From positions 62,001 through 126,000 of the forward strand of contig NZ_LZMH01000044.1 of the NCBI RefSeq assembly GCF_001673635.1: a stretch of 64,000 bases of DNA. Reading direction: 5' to 3'. Of the stretch, positions 39,955 through 49,687 are shown piece by piece. Source of the stretch: Mycobacterium asiaticum (GTDB taxonomy: Bacteria; Actinomycetota; Actinomycetes; Mycobacteriales; Mycobacteriaceae). A program made the translations under genes and the position numbers. The notes under the pieces are model-generated. The model was not told the origin of the DNA. It did no database searches and was given only the letters and a program-made list of their open reading frames with translations. Numbering within the stretch: position 1 is the stretch's first letter; each line of letters starts with the position of its first letter.

Positions 39955-40181
39955 CCGATCAGCGATACGAATTGGTCGTCGCCCCGACCGCGAGACGACA
40001 GCTGGCTGAGACCCTTCCGGAGTCCGTGGCCTTCGCGGCCTATGAGTTCATCACCGGACCGTTGCTGGACAACCCACATCGGGTCGGTAAGCGATTGCGG
40101 CCGCCGCTCGAAGATCGTCACAGTGCCCGCCGGGGAACGTACCGCGTGATCTATCGGATTGACGACGAGCAACGACGCTGA
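39951..40181 (+). CDS. RelE/ParE-family toxin, probably frameshifted near its end
   Basis: 76 residues from GTG 39951, overlapping the antitoxin remnant. The family pattern is clear: YELVVAPTARRQLAETLPE at the start, NPHRVGKRLRPPLEDRHSARRGTYRVIYRIDD near the end. RelE toxins cut mRNA on the ribosome; ParE members poison gyrase, and the exact class is not decidable here. The usual last beta-strand (expected TVTVVxVxHR) is not in frame: the stop TGA at 40179 comes early. The next reading frame continues as TLTVVGVFSRAEPVRG from 40175, so a one-base deletion has probably removed the final strand and inactivated the toxin. Confidence 0.7.
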   Translation: MTDQRYELVVAPTARRQLAETLPESVAFAAYEFITGPLLDNPHRVGKRLRPPLEDRHSARRGTYRVIYRIDDEQRR

Positions 40182-40245
40182 CAGTCGTCGGGGTGTTCAG
40201 CCGCGCAGAGCCCGTCCGAGGCCTAATCAGTCGACCGATCTTGTC

Positions 40246-40938
40246 CTACAGGCGGCCCACCGCGAAGTCCGCGGCTCGGCCGGTCATGCCGTTCACCCCG
40301 TAGGAAGCGTGCGCCGCGGGGTCGCTGCCGGCGCCGCAGATCCCGTCTCCCGGTGCGCACAGCTGCACCGTTTTGGGCTGATAGGCGGCACCGATCGTGA
40401 TCGGCGGTGCGTTCAGGTGACTCAAGAACTGCGGGGATGGTGTGCCGAACAGTGCTACCGCGGCGACATGGTTGGCGACGTCTGGTGCCAGGGGTTGCGG
40501 AACGGAGGCGGCGGGCACGCCGTCTGGCACCGCGGCCGAAGTGACGTAGCCGGCGACCGCCGCACCTTGGGAGAATCCGCCCAGTATCTCCCGGGTGTTG
40601 GGGCAGGAACCGGCCATCGACTGGATGTGTGAGCTGGCGTCCCGGATGCCGTCGACAACCGTCTTCGGAAAATTGGGATTGCCGAAGTCATCGCTGGCCG
40701 GATAGTTGACCGCATACACGTTGAAGGAGCGGCCCCCAACCCGGGAACGCACCGCGTCGACGAAGGACCCTCCGATACCGCCCACCCCGGGAGGTTCGTT
40801 GGTCCCTCGGGCGAAAACGACCTCGACGTCGGGACACGGCGCGGCCGCTGCGGACGGAAGCGCTAGAACGGCAGGAACGGTCACCCCCGCCGCCACGCCG
40901 GCCGCAGCCACGAACCGGCGAAATGATCGTCGTCTCAT
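40246..40938 (-). CDS. Secreted cutinase-family esterase
   Basis: 230 residues. Residues 1-33 are a signal peptide (RRRSFRRF basic start, alanine/valine core, cleavage near AAAAP). The mature protein is a cutinase-like alpha/beta hydrolase: CPDVEVVFARGTNEPPGVG at its start, nucleophile motif GGFSQGAAVAGY (GFSQG), and the catalytic Asp/His region CAPGDGICGAGSDPAAHASYG, with the two characteristic disulphide pairs. Mycobacterial cutinase-like proteins act on polyesters, phospholipids or acyl esters in the envelope. ATG 40936-40938 is preferred; a GTG four codons upstream (40950) is an alternative. It is not part of the H37Rv block. Confidence 0.88.
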   Translation of the reverse strand: MRRRSFRRFVAAAGVAAGVTVPAVLALPSAAAAPCPDVEVVFARGTNEPPGVGGIGGSFVDAVRSRVGGRSFNVYAVNYPASDDFGNPNFPKTVVDGIRDASSHIQSMAGSCPNTREILGGFSQGAAVAGYVTSAAVPDGVPAASVPQPLAPDVANHVAAVALFGTPSPQFLSHLNAPPITIGAAYQPKTVQLCAPGDGICGAGSDPAAHASYGVNGMTGRAADFAVGRL

Positions 40939-41110
40939 CACGAAAAACACTGCCTCATCTCAATGTCGGGTGAGCTAGGTGGCCGGGCTCAGCCGGAATA
41001 TGGGGATCCGGCTGCCCTCTGCCGCGGTCTTTCACGATAATCGCGGTAGCCGCCGTAGGAACGCTCGGCCAGCCGGAACAGCCGGTGGTACTCGCCGGCG
41101 GGCGGCTGAG

Positions 41111-41797
41111 TCAGTTACCCACGACACCGAGGGTGACGAGCACGCCACCGACCGCGAGCAGCAGGATGGCAACTTCCAGGCGGCGACGTGATCGGATCCA
41201 GGAGTTGAGCCTGGCCACTCCCCGCCGCGTCGCTTCGGGTTTCAGGAGGTATCCGAGCAACGGAATCTCCACGAAAGCGAAGGCCATCGCATGGAACGCG
41301 AGCAGCGCGGCCACCTGAGCCATAGCCGGGGCGCGGGAGGCCAGGATGACCGCCAATGCAGCCAAGTAATCCACGGACGGGAGGCCCGAGCCCAGACCGG
41401 CCGCGGCCGCCACCCACAGCGAACGTCCCTCGAGCAGCTGTCGCAGCCAGACGATCGGCCGCAGCGAACCGATTCTGGCAACGACCGCATTGAGTTGCGG
41501 CTGGCGCCTGACCCGGCCCAGCAGGATATTTGTGGCCAGGACCGCGCCCACCAACATGGCCAACCCACCGATGATCAGTTGCGCCCTGGGCAGCGTGAGG
41601 TAATTCGTATCGGCGAGCCGTCTGCGGAATACGAACAAGACCACGAGGCCTACCGTCATGCCCATCGCGAAGCCCCCGCAGAGGAACGCCAGCAGTTGCA
41701 GCATCGGTCTGGGCCGGTTGAGCAGCAACGCCGTCATACCGATCCGGAACGGTTCGAGGCTCACCGCAATGGCCATCACCAGGATGGTGATCCACAT
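41111..41797 (-). CDS. Sap/GAP-like polytopic membrane protein
   Basis: 228 residues from ATG 41795-41797. About six hydrophobic segments alternate with short basic loops: MWITILVMAIAVSLEPFRIGM, LLAFLCGGFAMGMTVGLVVLFVF, LIIGGLAMLVGAVLATNILLG, GLPSVDYLAALAVILAS, VAALLAFHAMAFAFVEIPLLGYLL and LLAVGGVLVTLGVV. The pattern MxISLEPFR and GLPSxDYLAALAVILA matches the Sap (sulfolipid-1-addressing)/GAP family, mycobacterial membrane proteins that aid export of cell-wall glycolipids. No MmpL or Pks gene is adjacent, so the substrate is unknown. A longer in-frame start was rejected. It is divergent from the FlgT-C-like gene with about 120 bases between. Confidence 0.75.
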   Translation of the reverse strand: MWITILVMAIAVSLEPFRIGMTALLLNRPRPMLQLLAFLCGGFAMGMTVGLVVLFVFRRRLADTNYLTLPRAQLIIGGLAMLVGAVLATNILLGRVRRQPQLNAVVARIGSLRPIVWLRQLLEGRSLWVAAAAGLGSGLPSVDYLAALAVILASRAPAMAQVAALLAFHAMAFAFVEIPLLGYLLKPEATRRGVARLNSWIRSRRRLEVAILLLAVGGVLVTLGVVGN

Positions 41798-41918
41798 GGT
41801 GGCAGGCTTCTCCGTCTTGTGTATCGGCACGGATGTCGCCGCGACCGTACCATCGGCGCGCCGAGACCCAGCGGTGTCTAAGCCCTCGCAGTTCGCTCTC
41901 CGGTGCGATGATGACAAG

Positions 41919-43100
41919 GTGGCTGACGGCGAACCACCTGCAACTGGCTCCGAGATCCCTGGGCAGCCGTTGGCTGCCGGCGCACCGGCGAGCAACGGTC
42001 GGGCCCAGTTGAAAGCCGTATTCGCCACCTGGCCGACGCACCTGGCCAACGGGCTGTCTCATCTGGGCGCGGGACTGTCCCTATTGGGCAGATGGTTGGC
42101 CCGCCTGGGCAGACGGCTGGCCCGGCTGGCCGAGCTCAGACCATCTCCGGTCCAAAAACTCGCCATCCTGGGCGGACTCGCCGGCCTGAGCATCTTCGGT
42201 GCTCTCGCCTTCCCGGGCAATCCAATCGGGCAGGCGTGCGTCATTGCGTTTGTTCCTGGCCTCTGCATCACGCTGGGCATCCTCGGAACTCGTTGGTACG
42301 CCGGACAAGAGCTCAGCCAGAGCCTCGCGAAAGCAACGCAGAACGCGCTCTACGCGACCCTGCATTTGAAGAAGTCGGTTCGCTACGTCGACGACCGCCT
42401 CGCCGATGCGCAGCATCACCTGGAAAGCGGCAGCAAAGAGGGTGCACTGATCGAGGTGGTGCGAGCCAAGACCGCGACCGAGTTGTCGCTGGGTACGGCA
42501 GAGCAGTCGGTACGCCAGTGGGAGTCGGTGGACATCAGCGACGCTCCCCCGCCCCGCATCATTGCGAGCGACGGGCCCGGTGCAATACCGCAAGAACGGA
42601 CGACGAGAGACGACGAAGCCCCGGGATTGATCACCGGCAGCGTCGCCCGGGTCGAAGACGAATACACCCTGATCATGAACCGCGGTTCAGAACACGGCCT
42701 GGCGCCCGACATGGTGTTCGCGGTGATGGCCGACGGCGGAGACGAAATCCTGGACCCGGAGACCGGTGGAGTGATCGGCGAATTGCCGGTCGAGAAACTG
42801 CGCGTGAAAGTCGTTGAGGTGCAGCCGAAATTATCGCGGGCCGTGACGTTCCGGACGTACACACCGGCGAAACTGCAATACCCGGCCTTGACCGGGTTGG
42901 CCCGCGCGGGTGGGCAGACCGACGACCTCGGACCGTTCGATTCCATTGACGAGTCGATCACCAAGATGCTTGAAACCGAACTGGGCGAACCCATTCCGGT
43001 GCGGGAGAAGATCGGCAACGCGAAGTCGGCCGGTGACGACGCGCCGGTCCGCCCGCAGGTGCGGGTCAATATCGGCGACCGGGTACGGCAGATCCCCTAG
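41919..43100 (+). CDS. Membrane protein with FlgT-C-like domain, uncharacterised
   Basis: 393 residues from GTG 41919 (the upstream in-frame extension has no support). The first 70 residues are polar, then [25 protein letters not shown] is amphipathic. Two transmembrane spans follow ([19 protein letters not shown], 88-106; [18 protein letters not shown], about 114-131). A helical cytosolic or periplasmic segment (140-205) precedes a domain at about 245-320: [34 protein letters not shown], then [24 protein letters not shown]. This last part looks like the FlgT C-terminal or CsgG-associated beta fold. No characterised relative is known to me. Adjacent genes encode a Sap-like protein and a cyclase. 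Confidence 0.6.
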   Translation: MADGEPPATGSEIPGQPLAAGAPASNGRAQLKAVFATWPTHLANGLSHLGAGLSLLGRWLARLGRRLARLAELRPSPVQKLAILGGLAGLSIFGALAFPGNPIGQACVIAFVPGLCITLGILGTRWYAGQELSQSLAKATQNALYATLHLKKSVRYVDDRLADAQHHLESGSKEGALIEVVRAKTATELSLGTAEQSVRQWESVDISDAPPPRIIASDGPGAIPQERTTRDDEAPGLITGSVARVEDEYTLIMNRGSEHGLAPDMVFAVMADGGDEILDPETGGVIGELPVEKLRVKVVEVQPKLSRAVTFRTYTPAKLQYPALTGLARAGGQTDDLGPFDSIDESITKMLETELGEPIPVREKIGNAKSAGDDAPVRPQVRVNIGDRVRQIP

Positions 43101-43921
43101 CTGTTGTCGGCACCCGACCACATCACCGGGTACAGCTGGTGTGTGCCGCGGATGCCCTTGAGCTCTACCTCGCGAGGTGTGTCCAACGCGATTTCACGCG
43201 AGTTCTGAATCTCGTCGCGAATCGACTCGCTAATGAGAATCTCACCCCCGTCGGCCTGACCCGCGACTCTTGCGGCCATAGCGACATTGCGTCCGAAAAG
43301 ATCGTCTCCGCGTCGCACCGAGCTGCCCATGTGCAGGCCGATCCGCACGCGAATGTCGTTGAACCGTTCCGGTTCTGCCTGCAGCGCGCGCTGCACGGCA
43401 ATGCTGCACAGGACGGCCTTTGTGGGGTCAGGGAAGGCGATCATGAAACCGTCGCCCTGCGTTTTCACCACGTGGCCACCGTGACCGTCAACCTGCTTGG
43501 CGATCAGCTTGTTATGGCGTTCCAGCAGTTTCACCCAGCCCCTGTCGCCGAGTTCCTCGTTGAGTTCGGTGGACCCTTCGATGTCGGAGAAGGCGATGAC
43601 GACGTTGCCGTCCGCTGTAATCCTCGCGAGATCGGGCCGTTCGACTCGGGCCCAGCCGGCGAGGTCCTCGACCGAGTTACGCACGGTGGCGCCAAGCCCC
43701 TTGTTTATCAGAGAGTCCGCAGTCCGCCAGACTCTCTTGACCGCGAGCGGAGCCACGCCGGGCCGGCGGCGACGACGGTGTGGACCCTCCGACCGTAAGC
43801 GCGCCAGCGCTTTTCGCGCTCCGCTCAGCTGGTGCCGCGAGACGATGAGCACAACACCGGCCGCGATCAGCACGGCGAACTCGGTGAGGGCGATGATCGC
43901 CCAAAGAACTGTCGCGCTCAC
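43097..43921 (-). CDS. Membrane-anchored class III adenylate/guanylate cyclase
   Basis: 274 residues. One N-terminal transmembrane helix ([24 protein letters not shown], 5-28) is followed by a basic linker and a class III cyclase domain (about 100-260). Key residues are visible: metal Asp in [18 protein letters not shown], second metal Asp in [12 protein letters not shown], and the purine/transition-state region [22 protein letters not shown] (Asn and Arg). The base-specifying Lys/Asp pair cannot be judged reliably by eye. The product is probably cAMP. The stop overlaps the end of the FlgT-C-like gene by four bases (convergent). Eight bases separate it from the monooxygenase gene upstream. 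Confidence 0.88.
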   Translation of the reverse strand: MSATVLWAIIALTEFAVLIAAGVVLIVSRHQLSGARKALARLRSEGPHRRRRRPGVAPLAVKRVWRTADSLINKGLGATVRNSVEDLAGWARVERPDLARITADGNVVIAFSDIEGSTELNEELGDRGWVKLLERHNKLIAKQVDGHGGHVVKTQGDGFMIAFPDPTKAVLCSIAVQRALQAEPERFNDIRVRIGLHMGSSVRRGDDLFGRNVAMAARVAGQADGGEILISESIRDEIQNSREIALDTPREVELKGIRGTHQLYPVMWSGADNS

Positions 43922-43928
43922 TCGACGA

Positions 43929-45437
43929 TTATGCCGGGACCGCCTCCCGGCTGGGAATGTCGGCCGAGGCCGTCAATTGCAGCGCCGCGTCGACCACGTC
44001 ATTGTCGCGCAACAGCTTCACATCGGCGTGGTAGCTCATCGACGTCAGCCACGGCTGGTCGGTGCCCTGCCGGGGTAGCTCGTGCACTACGCGCTGGACG
44101 TAGCCGGCCGCGAAGTCCATGAAGGGCCGGGTCTGCATGTCCGGGTCGTCGAGGACGGGACGCGCGGTGTCATAGCCGTGCGCATCCATATGGCTGAGCA
44201 ACCGGCAGAAGTGTTCGCACAGCAGTCCGACCTTGAGCGTCCAGGAGGAGTTGGTGTAGCCGATCGCGTACGCGAAGTTCGGCACGTCGGAGAGCATCAT
44301 CCCCTTGTAGGCCACCCGCTCGGGCAGGTTGACCGCTGCGCCGTCGACGGTGAGCGAAATCCCACCGAAGGCCTGCATGTTCAAACCCGTTGCGGTGACG
44401 ATGATGTCGGCATCGAGCTGGCGACCGGATTCGAGCTCGATGCCGGTCTCGGTGAAGGTGGCGATCCGGTCGGTCACCACCGACGCACTGCCATTGCTGA
44501 TCGCCCGGAACAGGTCGGAGTCGGGCACCGCGCACAGTCGCTGATCCCACGGGTTGTAGGTCGGGCTGAAGTGCTCGTCGACCGGGTAGCCCTCGGGCAG
44601 TCGCTTGGCGTTGAGGTGGCGGATGATCTTCCGAGCCAAGGACGGGTGCTTCTGGCAGAACTGATACACCGCACGCTGCTGAGCGATGTTCTTGCGGCGG
44701 GCCAGCGCATAACCGAGTCTGTCGCCCAGCAGTGCCTTGGCCGCATTGGCGAAGACGTCCTTTGAGGGCACGGGCATGATGTAGGTCGGTGAGCGCTGCA
44801 GCATGGTGACGTGCCCGGCCCGCTCGGCCATCGCCGGCACCAGGGTGACGGCGGTGGCGCCGCTGCCGATGATGACGACCTTCTTGCCCGCGTAGTCCAG
44901 GTCCTCGGGCCAGTGCTGTGGGTGCACGATCTGACCGGTGAAACGGTCGCGTCCCTCAAAGTGCGGGGTGTATCCCTCGTCGTAGCGGTAGTAGCCGCCG
45001 GCGCAGAACAGCCAGTTGGCGCTGATCTGCACCGACTGCCGGACGTCCGTGCGCTCCACCTCGACAACCCAGCGTGCGTCCGCGCTCGACCAGGCGGCGC
45101 CGCGCACCTTGTGGTGGAACCGGATCTTGCCGTCGATGCCGTTCTCGGCGGCGGTCTCGCGCAGATAGGCCAGGATCTTGTCGGACGTCGCGATGGCGTG
45201 GTCGTCGCGCCAGGGCTTGAACTCGTAGCCGAAGGTGTGCAGGTCGGAGTCCGAACGGATGCCCGGGTAGCGGAACAGGTCCCAGGTGCCGCCCGTGGCA
45301 CCGCGCGCTTCCAGGATGGCGTAACTGCGACCCGGGTGCTCCCGCTGCAGGTAGTACGCGGCGCCGATGCCCGAGATACCGGCGCCGATGATGAGGACGT
45401 CGACGTGTTCGACGGTGTCTGCGGACGGGTGGGACAT
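43929..45437 (-). CDS. FAD/NADPH monooxygenase, Baeyer-Villiger type (EthA-like)
   Basis: 502 residues from ATG 45435-45437, with GGAG eight bases upstream. FAD motif [16 protein letters not shown] (14-29), then [16 protein letters not shown] with the TWDLFRYPG fingerprint of FMO/BVMO flavoproteins, NADPH motif [19 protein letters not shown], and the ATG-type motif [13 protein letters not shown]. Close family members include EthA, which activates ethionamide, and other Actinobacteria enzymes that oxidise ketones. Divergent from a PucR-type regulator gene with an intervening palindrome, so probably regulated by it. Not in the H37Rv block. Confidence 0.88.
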   Translation of the reverse strand: MSHPSADTVEHVDVLIIGAGISGIGAAYYLQREHPGRSYAILEARGATGGTWDLFRYPGIRSDSDLHTFGYEFKPWRDDHAIATSDKILAYLRETAAENGIDGKIRFHHKVRGAAWSSADARWVVEVERTDVRQSVQISANWLFCAGGYYRYDEGYTPHFEGRDRFTGQIVHPQHWPEDLDYAGKKVVIIGSGATAVTLVPAMAERAGHVTMLQRSPTYIMPVPSKDVFANAAKALLGDRLGYALARRKNIAQQRAVYQFCQKHPSLARKIIRHLNAKRLPEGYPVDEHFSPTYNPWDQRLCAVPDSDLFRAISNGSASVVTDRIATFTETGIELESGRQLDADIIVTATGLNMQAFGGISLTVDGAAVNLPERVAYKGMMLSDVPNFAYAIGYTNSSWTLKVGLLCEHFCRLLSHMDAHGYDTARPVLDDPDMQTRPFMDFAAGYVQRVVHELPRQGTDQPWLTSMSYHADVKLLRDNDVVDAALQLTASADIPSREAVPA

Positions 45438-45534
45438 GTCGTTGGCTCCTGATCGGCGGGATGCGATTGGGTCAATGGTCGCCGGACCGGACACCACCAA
45501 CCAAGTACATTTCTTCTCAATTCACCGGCGTAGG

Positions 45535-45551
45535 TGGTGCATCTTGCACCA
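45535..45551. promoter_or_regulatory. Palindromic operator candidate between monooxygenase and PucR genes
   Basis: A perfect 7-bp inverted repeat with a 3-base spacer, TGGTGCA-TCT-TGCACCA, lies 18 bases before the PucR-type regulator start and about 100 bases before the divergent monooxygenase start. Its placement suits autoregulation by the regulator and control of the monooxygenase. Confidence 0.5.
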
Positions 45552-45569
45552 GCACATTACTGTGGCTAA

Positions 45570-46778
45570 ATGCCGTGGAAACGTCCGTCCGAGCCGGTCA
45601 GGGAGCTGATTCGGCAGTGCGCGCAGATCACGGTCAACCCGCGCGCCGAGTGGCTGGACGAACTCGATGCGGAGGTCCTGGCGGCGAGCCCCCAGATAGC
45701 CGCCGATCCCGAGTTGGCCGCGGCGGTCAGCCGAAGCAACCGGGCCAACATGTATTTCTGGGGAGCCGCGAACGTGCGCGACCCCGGGGCGCCGGTGCCG
45801 CCGAACACCGGTCCGGAGCCGATGAACATCGCCCGCGAAGTCGCCCGCCGCGGATTGACCGCGTTCACCCTCGACGCCTACCGCGTCGGCGAAGCGGTGG
45901 CCTGGCGCCGGCTGATGGAGATCGCCTTCGAGCTGACGTCTGATCCCGCGGAACTCCACGAGCTGCTCGACGTCTGCTCCCGCTCGATCAGCGCATACAT
46001 CGATGCCACGCTGGCGGGCATCGCCGCCCAGATCGATCAGGAGCTCGACGACCTCACCCGCGGAACTCATGCCGAGCGGCGGGAGACCGTCGCGCTGATC
46101 CTCGACGGTGCCCCCATCACGCGCAAACGGGCCGAGGCGCGACTCGGGTACGCATTGACCGGCCCGCACACCGCGGCCGTCATCTGGAGCGACGATCCCG
46201 GTGCCGACATGGCCAGGCTGGATGCGGCCGCCGAGGCGCTCGGGCATGCCGCGCGGGTACGACCGCTGACGGTCCTCGCCAGCACCGCCACCCGATGGGT
46301 ATGGATCCCGAGTGGGTCGATCGATATTGCGCTGCTGCGTGATTCGATCGCAGCAATGCCCGATGTCCGCGTTGCCATCGGCCCGACGGTCCAGGGGATC
46401 GACGGATTCCGGCGCAGTCACTTCGATGCGATCACCACCCAGCAGATGATGGCTCGTCTGCACTCGCCGCAACGCATCGCCCAGTTCGCCGACGTCGAGC
46501 TGGTCGCCCTGCTCACCGCGGACACCGACCGCGCCGGCGAATTCGTGCGCCACACCCTCGGTGACCTCGAGTCGGCGGGTGGTGAACTCCAGGAATACGT
46601 CCGGATCTTCATCGACGAGCAGTGCAATGCCTCACGCGCCGCGGCGCGGCTGTACACCCACCGCAACACGCTGCTGCGCCGGCTGGCGCGGGCGGACGAG
46701 CTGCTGCCGCGCCCACTGGCTGAGAGCAGCGTCAACGTGGCGGTCGCGCTGGATGTGCTGCGCTGGCGCGGCAGGTGA
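45570..46778 (+). CDS. PucR/CdaR-family transcriptional regulator
   Basis: 402 residues. The C-terminal 60 residues form the PucR HTH (HTH_30): LGDLESAGGELQEYVRIFIDEQCNASRAAARLYTHRNTLLRRLARADELL. The middle (about 170-270) is a GGDEF-related CdaR domain, and the N-terminal part (about 100-165) is helical with DVCSRSISAYIDATLAGI. The protein starts at ATG 45570 (MPWKRPSEPVREL). Such regulators respond to small molecules and often control adjacent oxidative catabolic genes, which fits the divergent monooxygenase. No ligand can be inferred. Confidence 0.88.
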   Translation: MPWKRPSEPVRELIRQCAQITVNPRAEWLDELDAEVLAASPQIAADPELAAAVSRSNRANMYFWGAANVRDPGAPVPPNTGPEPMNIAREVARRGLTAFTLDAYRVGEAVAWRRLMEIAFELTSDPAELHELLDVCSRSISAYIDATLAGIAAQIDQELDDLTRGTHAERRETVALILDGAPITRKRAEARLGYALTGPHTAAVIWSDDPGADMARLDAAAEALGHAARVRPLTVLASTATRWVWIPSGSIDIALLRDSIAAMPDVRVAIGPTVQGIDGFRRSHFDAITTQQMMARLHSPQRIAQFADVELVALLTADTDRAGEFVRHTLGDLESAGGELQEYVRIFIDEQCNASRAAARLYTHRNTLLRRLARADELLPRPLAESSVNVAVALDVLRWRGR

Positions 46779-46920
46779 CGGCGCACCCTGCCGGAACCGG
46801 GGGGCGCCGGGTCGGCTCATTTCCCGAATCCGGCACGCCCATAACCGTCAACCCGCTACTGTCTGAATTTCCGGGTGGGGACCCGTCGACTTTTCAGGCT
46901 CAATCTTCACAGGTGGGACG

Positions 46921-47196
46921 ATGCGCGTTCGGCTTTTTGCTGCGGTACTGGCTATTTCGGGAGGGACGCTGCTCGCGGCACCCGCGATCAGTGCGGGCGG
47001 ATCGACGACCGTTCTTGGCAGTTGCAGTCACAGCTACTACGAGAACTCGGACGGGCAGTGCATCGCTTCGCCTTCGGCGGGCGGCGGGTCCGATGGCGCC
47101 ACAGCCATTTGCGGCGACGGCACGTACTCCCACAGCACGCACCGCTCGGGCACCTGTTCGGGCCACGGCGGCGTCAAGCAGTGGCTGACGAGCTGA
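46921..47196 (+). CDS. Small secreted DUF3761 protein
   Basis: 91 residues. Signal peptide 1-25 (RVRLFAAVLAISGGTLLAAPAISA) with cleavage near AISAGG. The mature domain has the DUF3761 pattern: CSHSYYENSDGQCI, then AICGDGTYSHSTHRSGTCSGHGGVKQWL, with four cysteines. The domain is widespread among Actinobacteria and of unknown function; a GTCSGHGGV ending is characteristic. GGTGGG lies four bases before the ATG. It lies between a PucR gene and the converging citE-like gene. Confidence 0.85.
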   Translation: MRVRLFAAVLAISGGTLLAAPAISAGGSTTVLGSCSHSYYENSDGQCIASPSAGGGSDGATAICGDGTYSHSTHRSGTCSGHGGVKQWLTS

Positions 47197-47220
47197 GGCC
47201 GACCGGAGGCTAGGCGGGGG

Positions 47221-48030
47221 CTAGCCGGGGGCCCGACGCAGCATCGCTTCGGCGTGCCGCAGCACCGGGGAGTCGACCATCTGGCCTTCGAACGCGAACA
47301 CTCCACGCTCTGTCTTCGCGGCGTCCAAAACCCGGCGCGCCCAATCCAATTTCTCGTCGCTAGGCCGATAGGCGTTGCGTACCACGGGAACTTGGCTGGG
47401 GTGGATGCACACGGTCACGTCGAAGCCCACAGCCACGCCGTCGAGGGCCTCCTCTCGCAAGCCGTCGAGATCCCGGATGTCCAGGTGCACCGCGTCCAGC
47501 GCCAGGCGGCCGAATGCGGACGCCGCCAGCAGGGCCGTCGACCGGACGTGGCGTGCGACGTCCCGATAGGTGCCGTCGGGCCGTCTGCTGGAACTGCCGC
47601 CCAGAGTGGCCACCAGATCCTCGGCGCCCCACATCATTCCGACAGTGCCCTCGGCGGCCGCGATCTCGGTGGCGAAGATCGTACCGCGCGGTGTCTCCAG
47701 CAGCGCGATGACATCGCGCGGCGCCAGCGCGTCCACCTGGGCCGCCGACTCGGTCTTGGGCAGCATCACCGTGGTGTAGGCGGTCTCGGCCAGGGCCTGC
47801 AGGTCGAGCGCCTGGTCTTCGGTACCGGCAGCGTTGATCCGCACCACGGTGCGTTGCGGGTCCAGCGGGGTCTCGCGCAACGCGACGCGCGCGGCGGCCC
47901 GCTCCGCCGCCGCCACCCCGTCCTCCAGGTCCAGAATCACCACGTCGGCGGCCGCCGCTGCCTTCGCGAACCGCTCGGGACGGTCGGCAGGGCAGAACAA
48001 CCAAGCGGGGCCCGTCTCGCGCAAACTCAT
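47221..48030 (-). CDS. citE: CitE-like beta-hydroxyacyl-CoA lyase (Rv2498c)
   Basis: 269 residues. Malyl-CoA/citrate-lyase-beta TIM-barrel family: [32 protein letters not shown] with the metal-binding Glu/Asp pair, [37 protein letters not shown] and [15 protein letters not shown]. In M. tuberculosis, Rv2498c is reported as a bifunctional lyase for 3-hydroxy-3-methylglutaryl-CoA (leucine breakdown) and citramalyl-CoA (itaconate). It is the last gene of the operon; its ATG overlaps the stop of the MaoC gene as ATGA. Earlier annotation as citrate lyase beta is misleading, as no alpha subunit is near. Confidence 0.93.
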   Translation of the reverse strand: MSLRETGPAWLFCPADRPERFAKAAAAADVVILDLEDGVAAAERAAARVALRETPLDPQRTVVRINAAGTEDQALDLQALAETAYTTVMLPKTESAAQVDALAPRDVIALLETPRGTIFATEIAAAEGTVGMMWGAEDLVATLGGSSSRRPDGTYRDVARHVRSTALLAASAFGRLALDAVHLDIRDLDGLREEALDGVAVGFDVTVCIHPSQVPVVRNAYRPSDEKLDWARRVLDAAKTERGVFAFEGQMVDSPVLRHAEAMLRRAPG

Positions 48031-48524
48031 TGCGGCTCTCCATCAATGGGCCGCTTCTGTACCAACGTCGTGCGCACGGCACGCGCGACCACATCGCCAT
48101 GCTGGTTGCGTCCGGTGTGCTCCAGCGTGACAATGCCCTCGCCCGGACGGCTTTTCGACTCCCGCTTGCCGGTGCACACCGTCTCGGCATAGAGGGTGTC
48201 GCCGTGGAAGACCGGTTTGGGAAAGGACACCTCGGAGAATCCGAGGTTGGCCACGATGGTGCCCAGAGTCAACTGCGAGACAGACAATCCCACCAGAGTC
48301 GACAAGGTGAACATGGAGTTCACCAGCCGCTCGCCGCCGAAGCCGGGTTGATCGGCGGCCCACGCCGCGTCCAGGTGCAGGGACTGGGTATTCATGGTCA
48401 GGGTGGTGAACAGCACGTTGTCGGCCTCGGTGACGGTACGGCCGGGCCGGTGCAGGTAGGTGGTCCCGATCTCGAACTCCTCAAACCACAACCCGCGCTG
48501 GACAACGGATTTGGCACCGCTCAT
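48027..48524 (-). CDS. MaoC-like hydratase (Rv2499c)
   Basis: 165 residues. Hotdog-fold MaoC family: [46 protein letters not shown] carries the hydratase catalytic Asp/His pattern (D..N.x..H.D), then [16 protein letters not shown] and [15 protein letters not shown]. By place in the pathway it should hydrate an unsaturated branched acyl-CoA such as 3-methylglutaconyl-CoA or itaconyl-CoA (inference). Start overlaps the fadE19 stop as ATGA; stop overlaps the citE start. Confidence 0.9.
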   Translation of the reverse strand: MSGAKSVVQRGLWFEEFEIGTTYLHRPGRTVTEADNVLFTTLTMNTQSLHLDAAWAADQPGFGGERLVNSMFTLSTLVGLSVSQLTLGTIVANLGFSEVSFPKPVFHGDTLYAETVCTGKRESKSRPGEGIVTLEHTGRNQHGDVVARAVRTTLVQKRPIDGEPQ

Positions 48525-49687
48525 GACAGCCCCAGCGATCGTGCGATGAGCATGAGCTGCACCTCGGTGGTGCCCTCCCCGATCTCGAGGATCTTGCTGT
48601 CCCGGTAGTGGCGCGCCACTGGATACTCATTCATGAAGCCGTAGCCACCGTGGATCTGCGTGGCGTCCCGGGCGTTGTCCATGGCCGCCTCGGAAGAAAT
48701 CATCTTGGCGATCGCCGCCTCCTTCTTGAAGGGCTGGCCGGCAAGCATTTTCGCGGCCGCATCGTAGTAGGCCGTGCGGGCGACGTGGGCCCGCGCTTCC
48801 ATCCGCGCGATCTTGAAGCTGATCGCCTGATACGAACCGATCGGCTGGCCGAACGACTGGCGCTCGTTGGCGTACTTGACGCTCTCGTCGACACAGCCCT
48901 GCGCCACCCCGGTGGCCAGCGCGGCGATTGCGATGCGGCCTTCATCCAGGATGGACAGGAAGTTCGCGTAACCCTTTCCCCGCACGCCGAGCAGATTGTC
49001 GACCGGCACCCGTGCGTCGTCGAAGGACAGCGGGTGGGTGTCCGAGGCGTTCCAGCCGACCTTGTTGTAGACCGGTTCGACGGTGAAACCCGGTGTTCCG
49101 TTGGGCACGATGATCGTCGAGATCTCTTTCTTGCCGTCGGCCAGGCTGCCGGTCACCGCGGTGATGGTGACCAGGGAGGTGATATCGGTGCCCGAGTTGG
49201 TGATGAACTGCTTGCTGCCGTTGATGATCCACTCGTCACCGTCGAGACGGGCGGTGGTGCGGGTACCCCCGGCATCGGATCCGGCGCCGGGTTCGGTAAG
49301 TCCGAACCCGGCCAGCGCGCGGCCTGCGATCAGGTCCGGGAGCCACTTCTGCTTCTGTTCCTCGCTGCCGAAGCGGTAAATCGGCATCGCACCCAGCCCG
49401 ACACCGGCTTCCAGGGTGATGGCTACCGACTGGTCGACCTTGCCCAGTTCCTCCAGGGCCAGAGCCAGCGCGAAGTAGTCGCCGCCCATGCCGCCGTATT
49501 CCTCGGGGAAGGGCAGGCCGAACAGACCCATATCGGCCATCTTGGCGACCACTTCATAGGGGAAGCTGTGTTCCTCGTCGTGTTTGGCCGAGACAGGTGC
49601 GACCACGGTGCGCGCGAAATCGGCCACCGTGTCGCGCAGTTCCTCGTATTCCTTGGGTAAGGTGCCCGCGCTGATCGCTGTCGTCAT
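48521..49687 (-). CDS. fadE19: Acyl-CoA dehydrogenase FadE19
   Basis: 388 residues. FAD-dependent acyl-CoA dehydrogenase: N-terminal helical domain, middle beta domain with [20 protein letters not shown] (FAD contact) and FITNSGTDI, and C-terminal helices with [19 protein letters not shown] and [22 protein letters not shown], then IGEGTTEVQ at the catalytic-Glu position. Within the operon it probably dehydrogenates isovaleryl-CoA or a like branched acyl-CoA in leucine degradation (inference). Start overlaps the accA1 stop (ATGA). Confidence 0.93.
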   Translation of the reverse strand: MTTAISAGTLPKEYEELRDTVADFARTVVAPVSAKHDEEHSFPYEVVAKMADMGLFGLPFPEEYGGMGGDYFALALALEELGKVDQSVAITLEAGVGLGAMPIYRFGSEEQKQKWLPDLIAGRALAGFGLTEPGAGSDAGGTRTTARLDGDEWIINGSKQFITNSGTDITSLVTITAVTGSLADGKKEISTIIVPNGTPGFTVEPVYNKVGWNASDTHPLSFDDARVPVDNLLGVRGKGYANFLSILDEGRIAIAALATGVAQGCVDESVKYANERQSFGQPIGSYQAISFKIARMEARAHVARTAYYDAAAKMLAGQPFKKEAAIAKMISSEAAMDNARDATQIHGGYGFMNEYPVARHYRDSKILEIGEGTTEVQLMLIARSLGLS

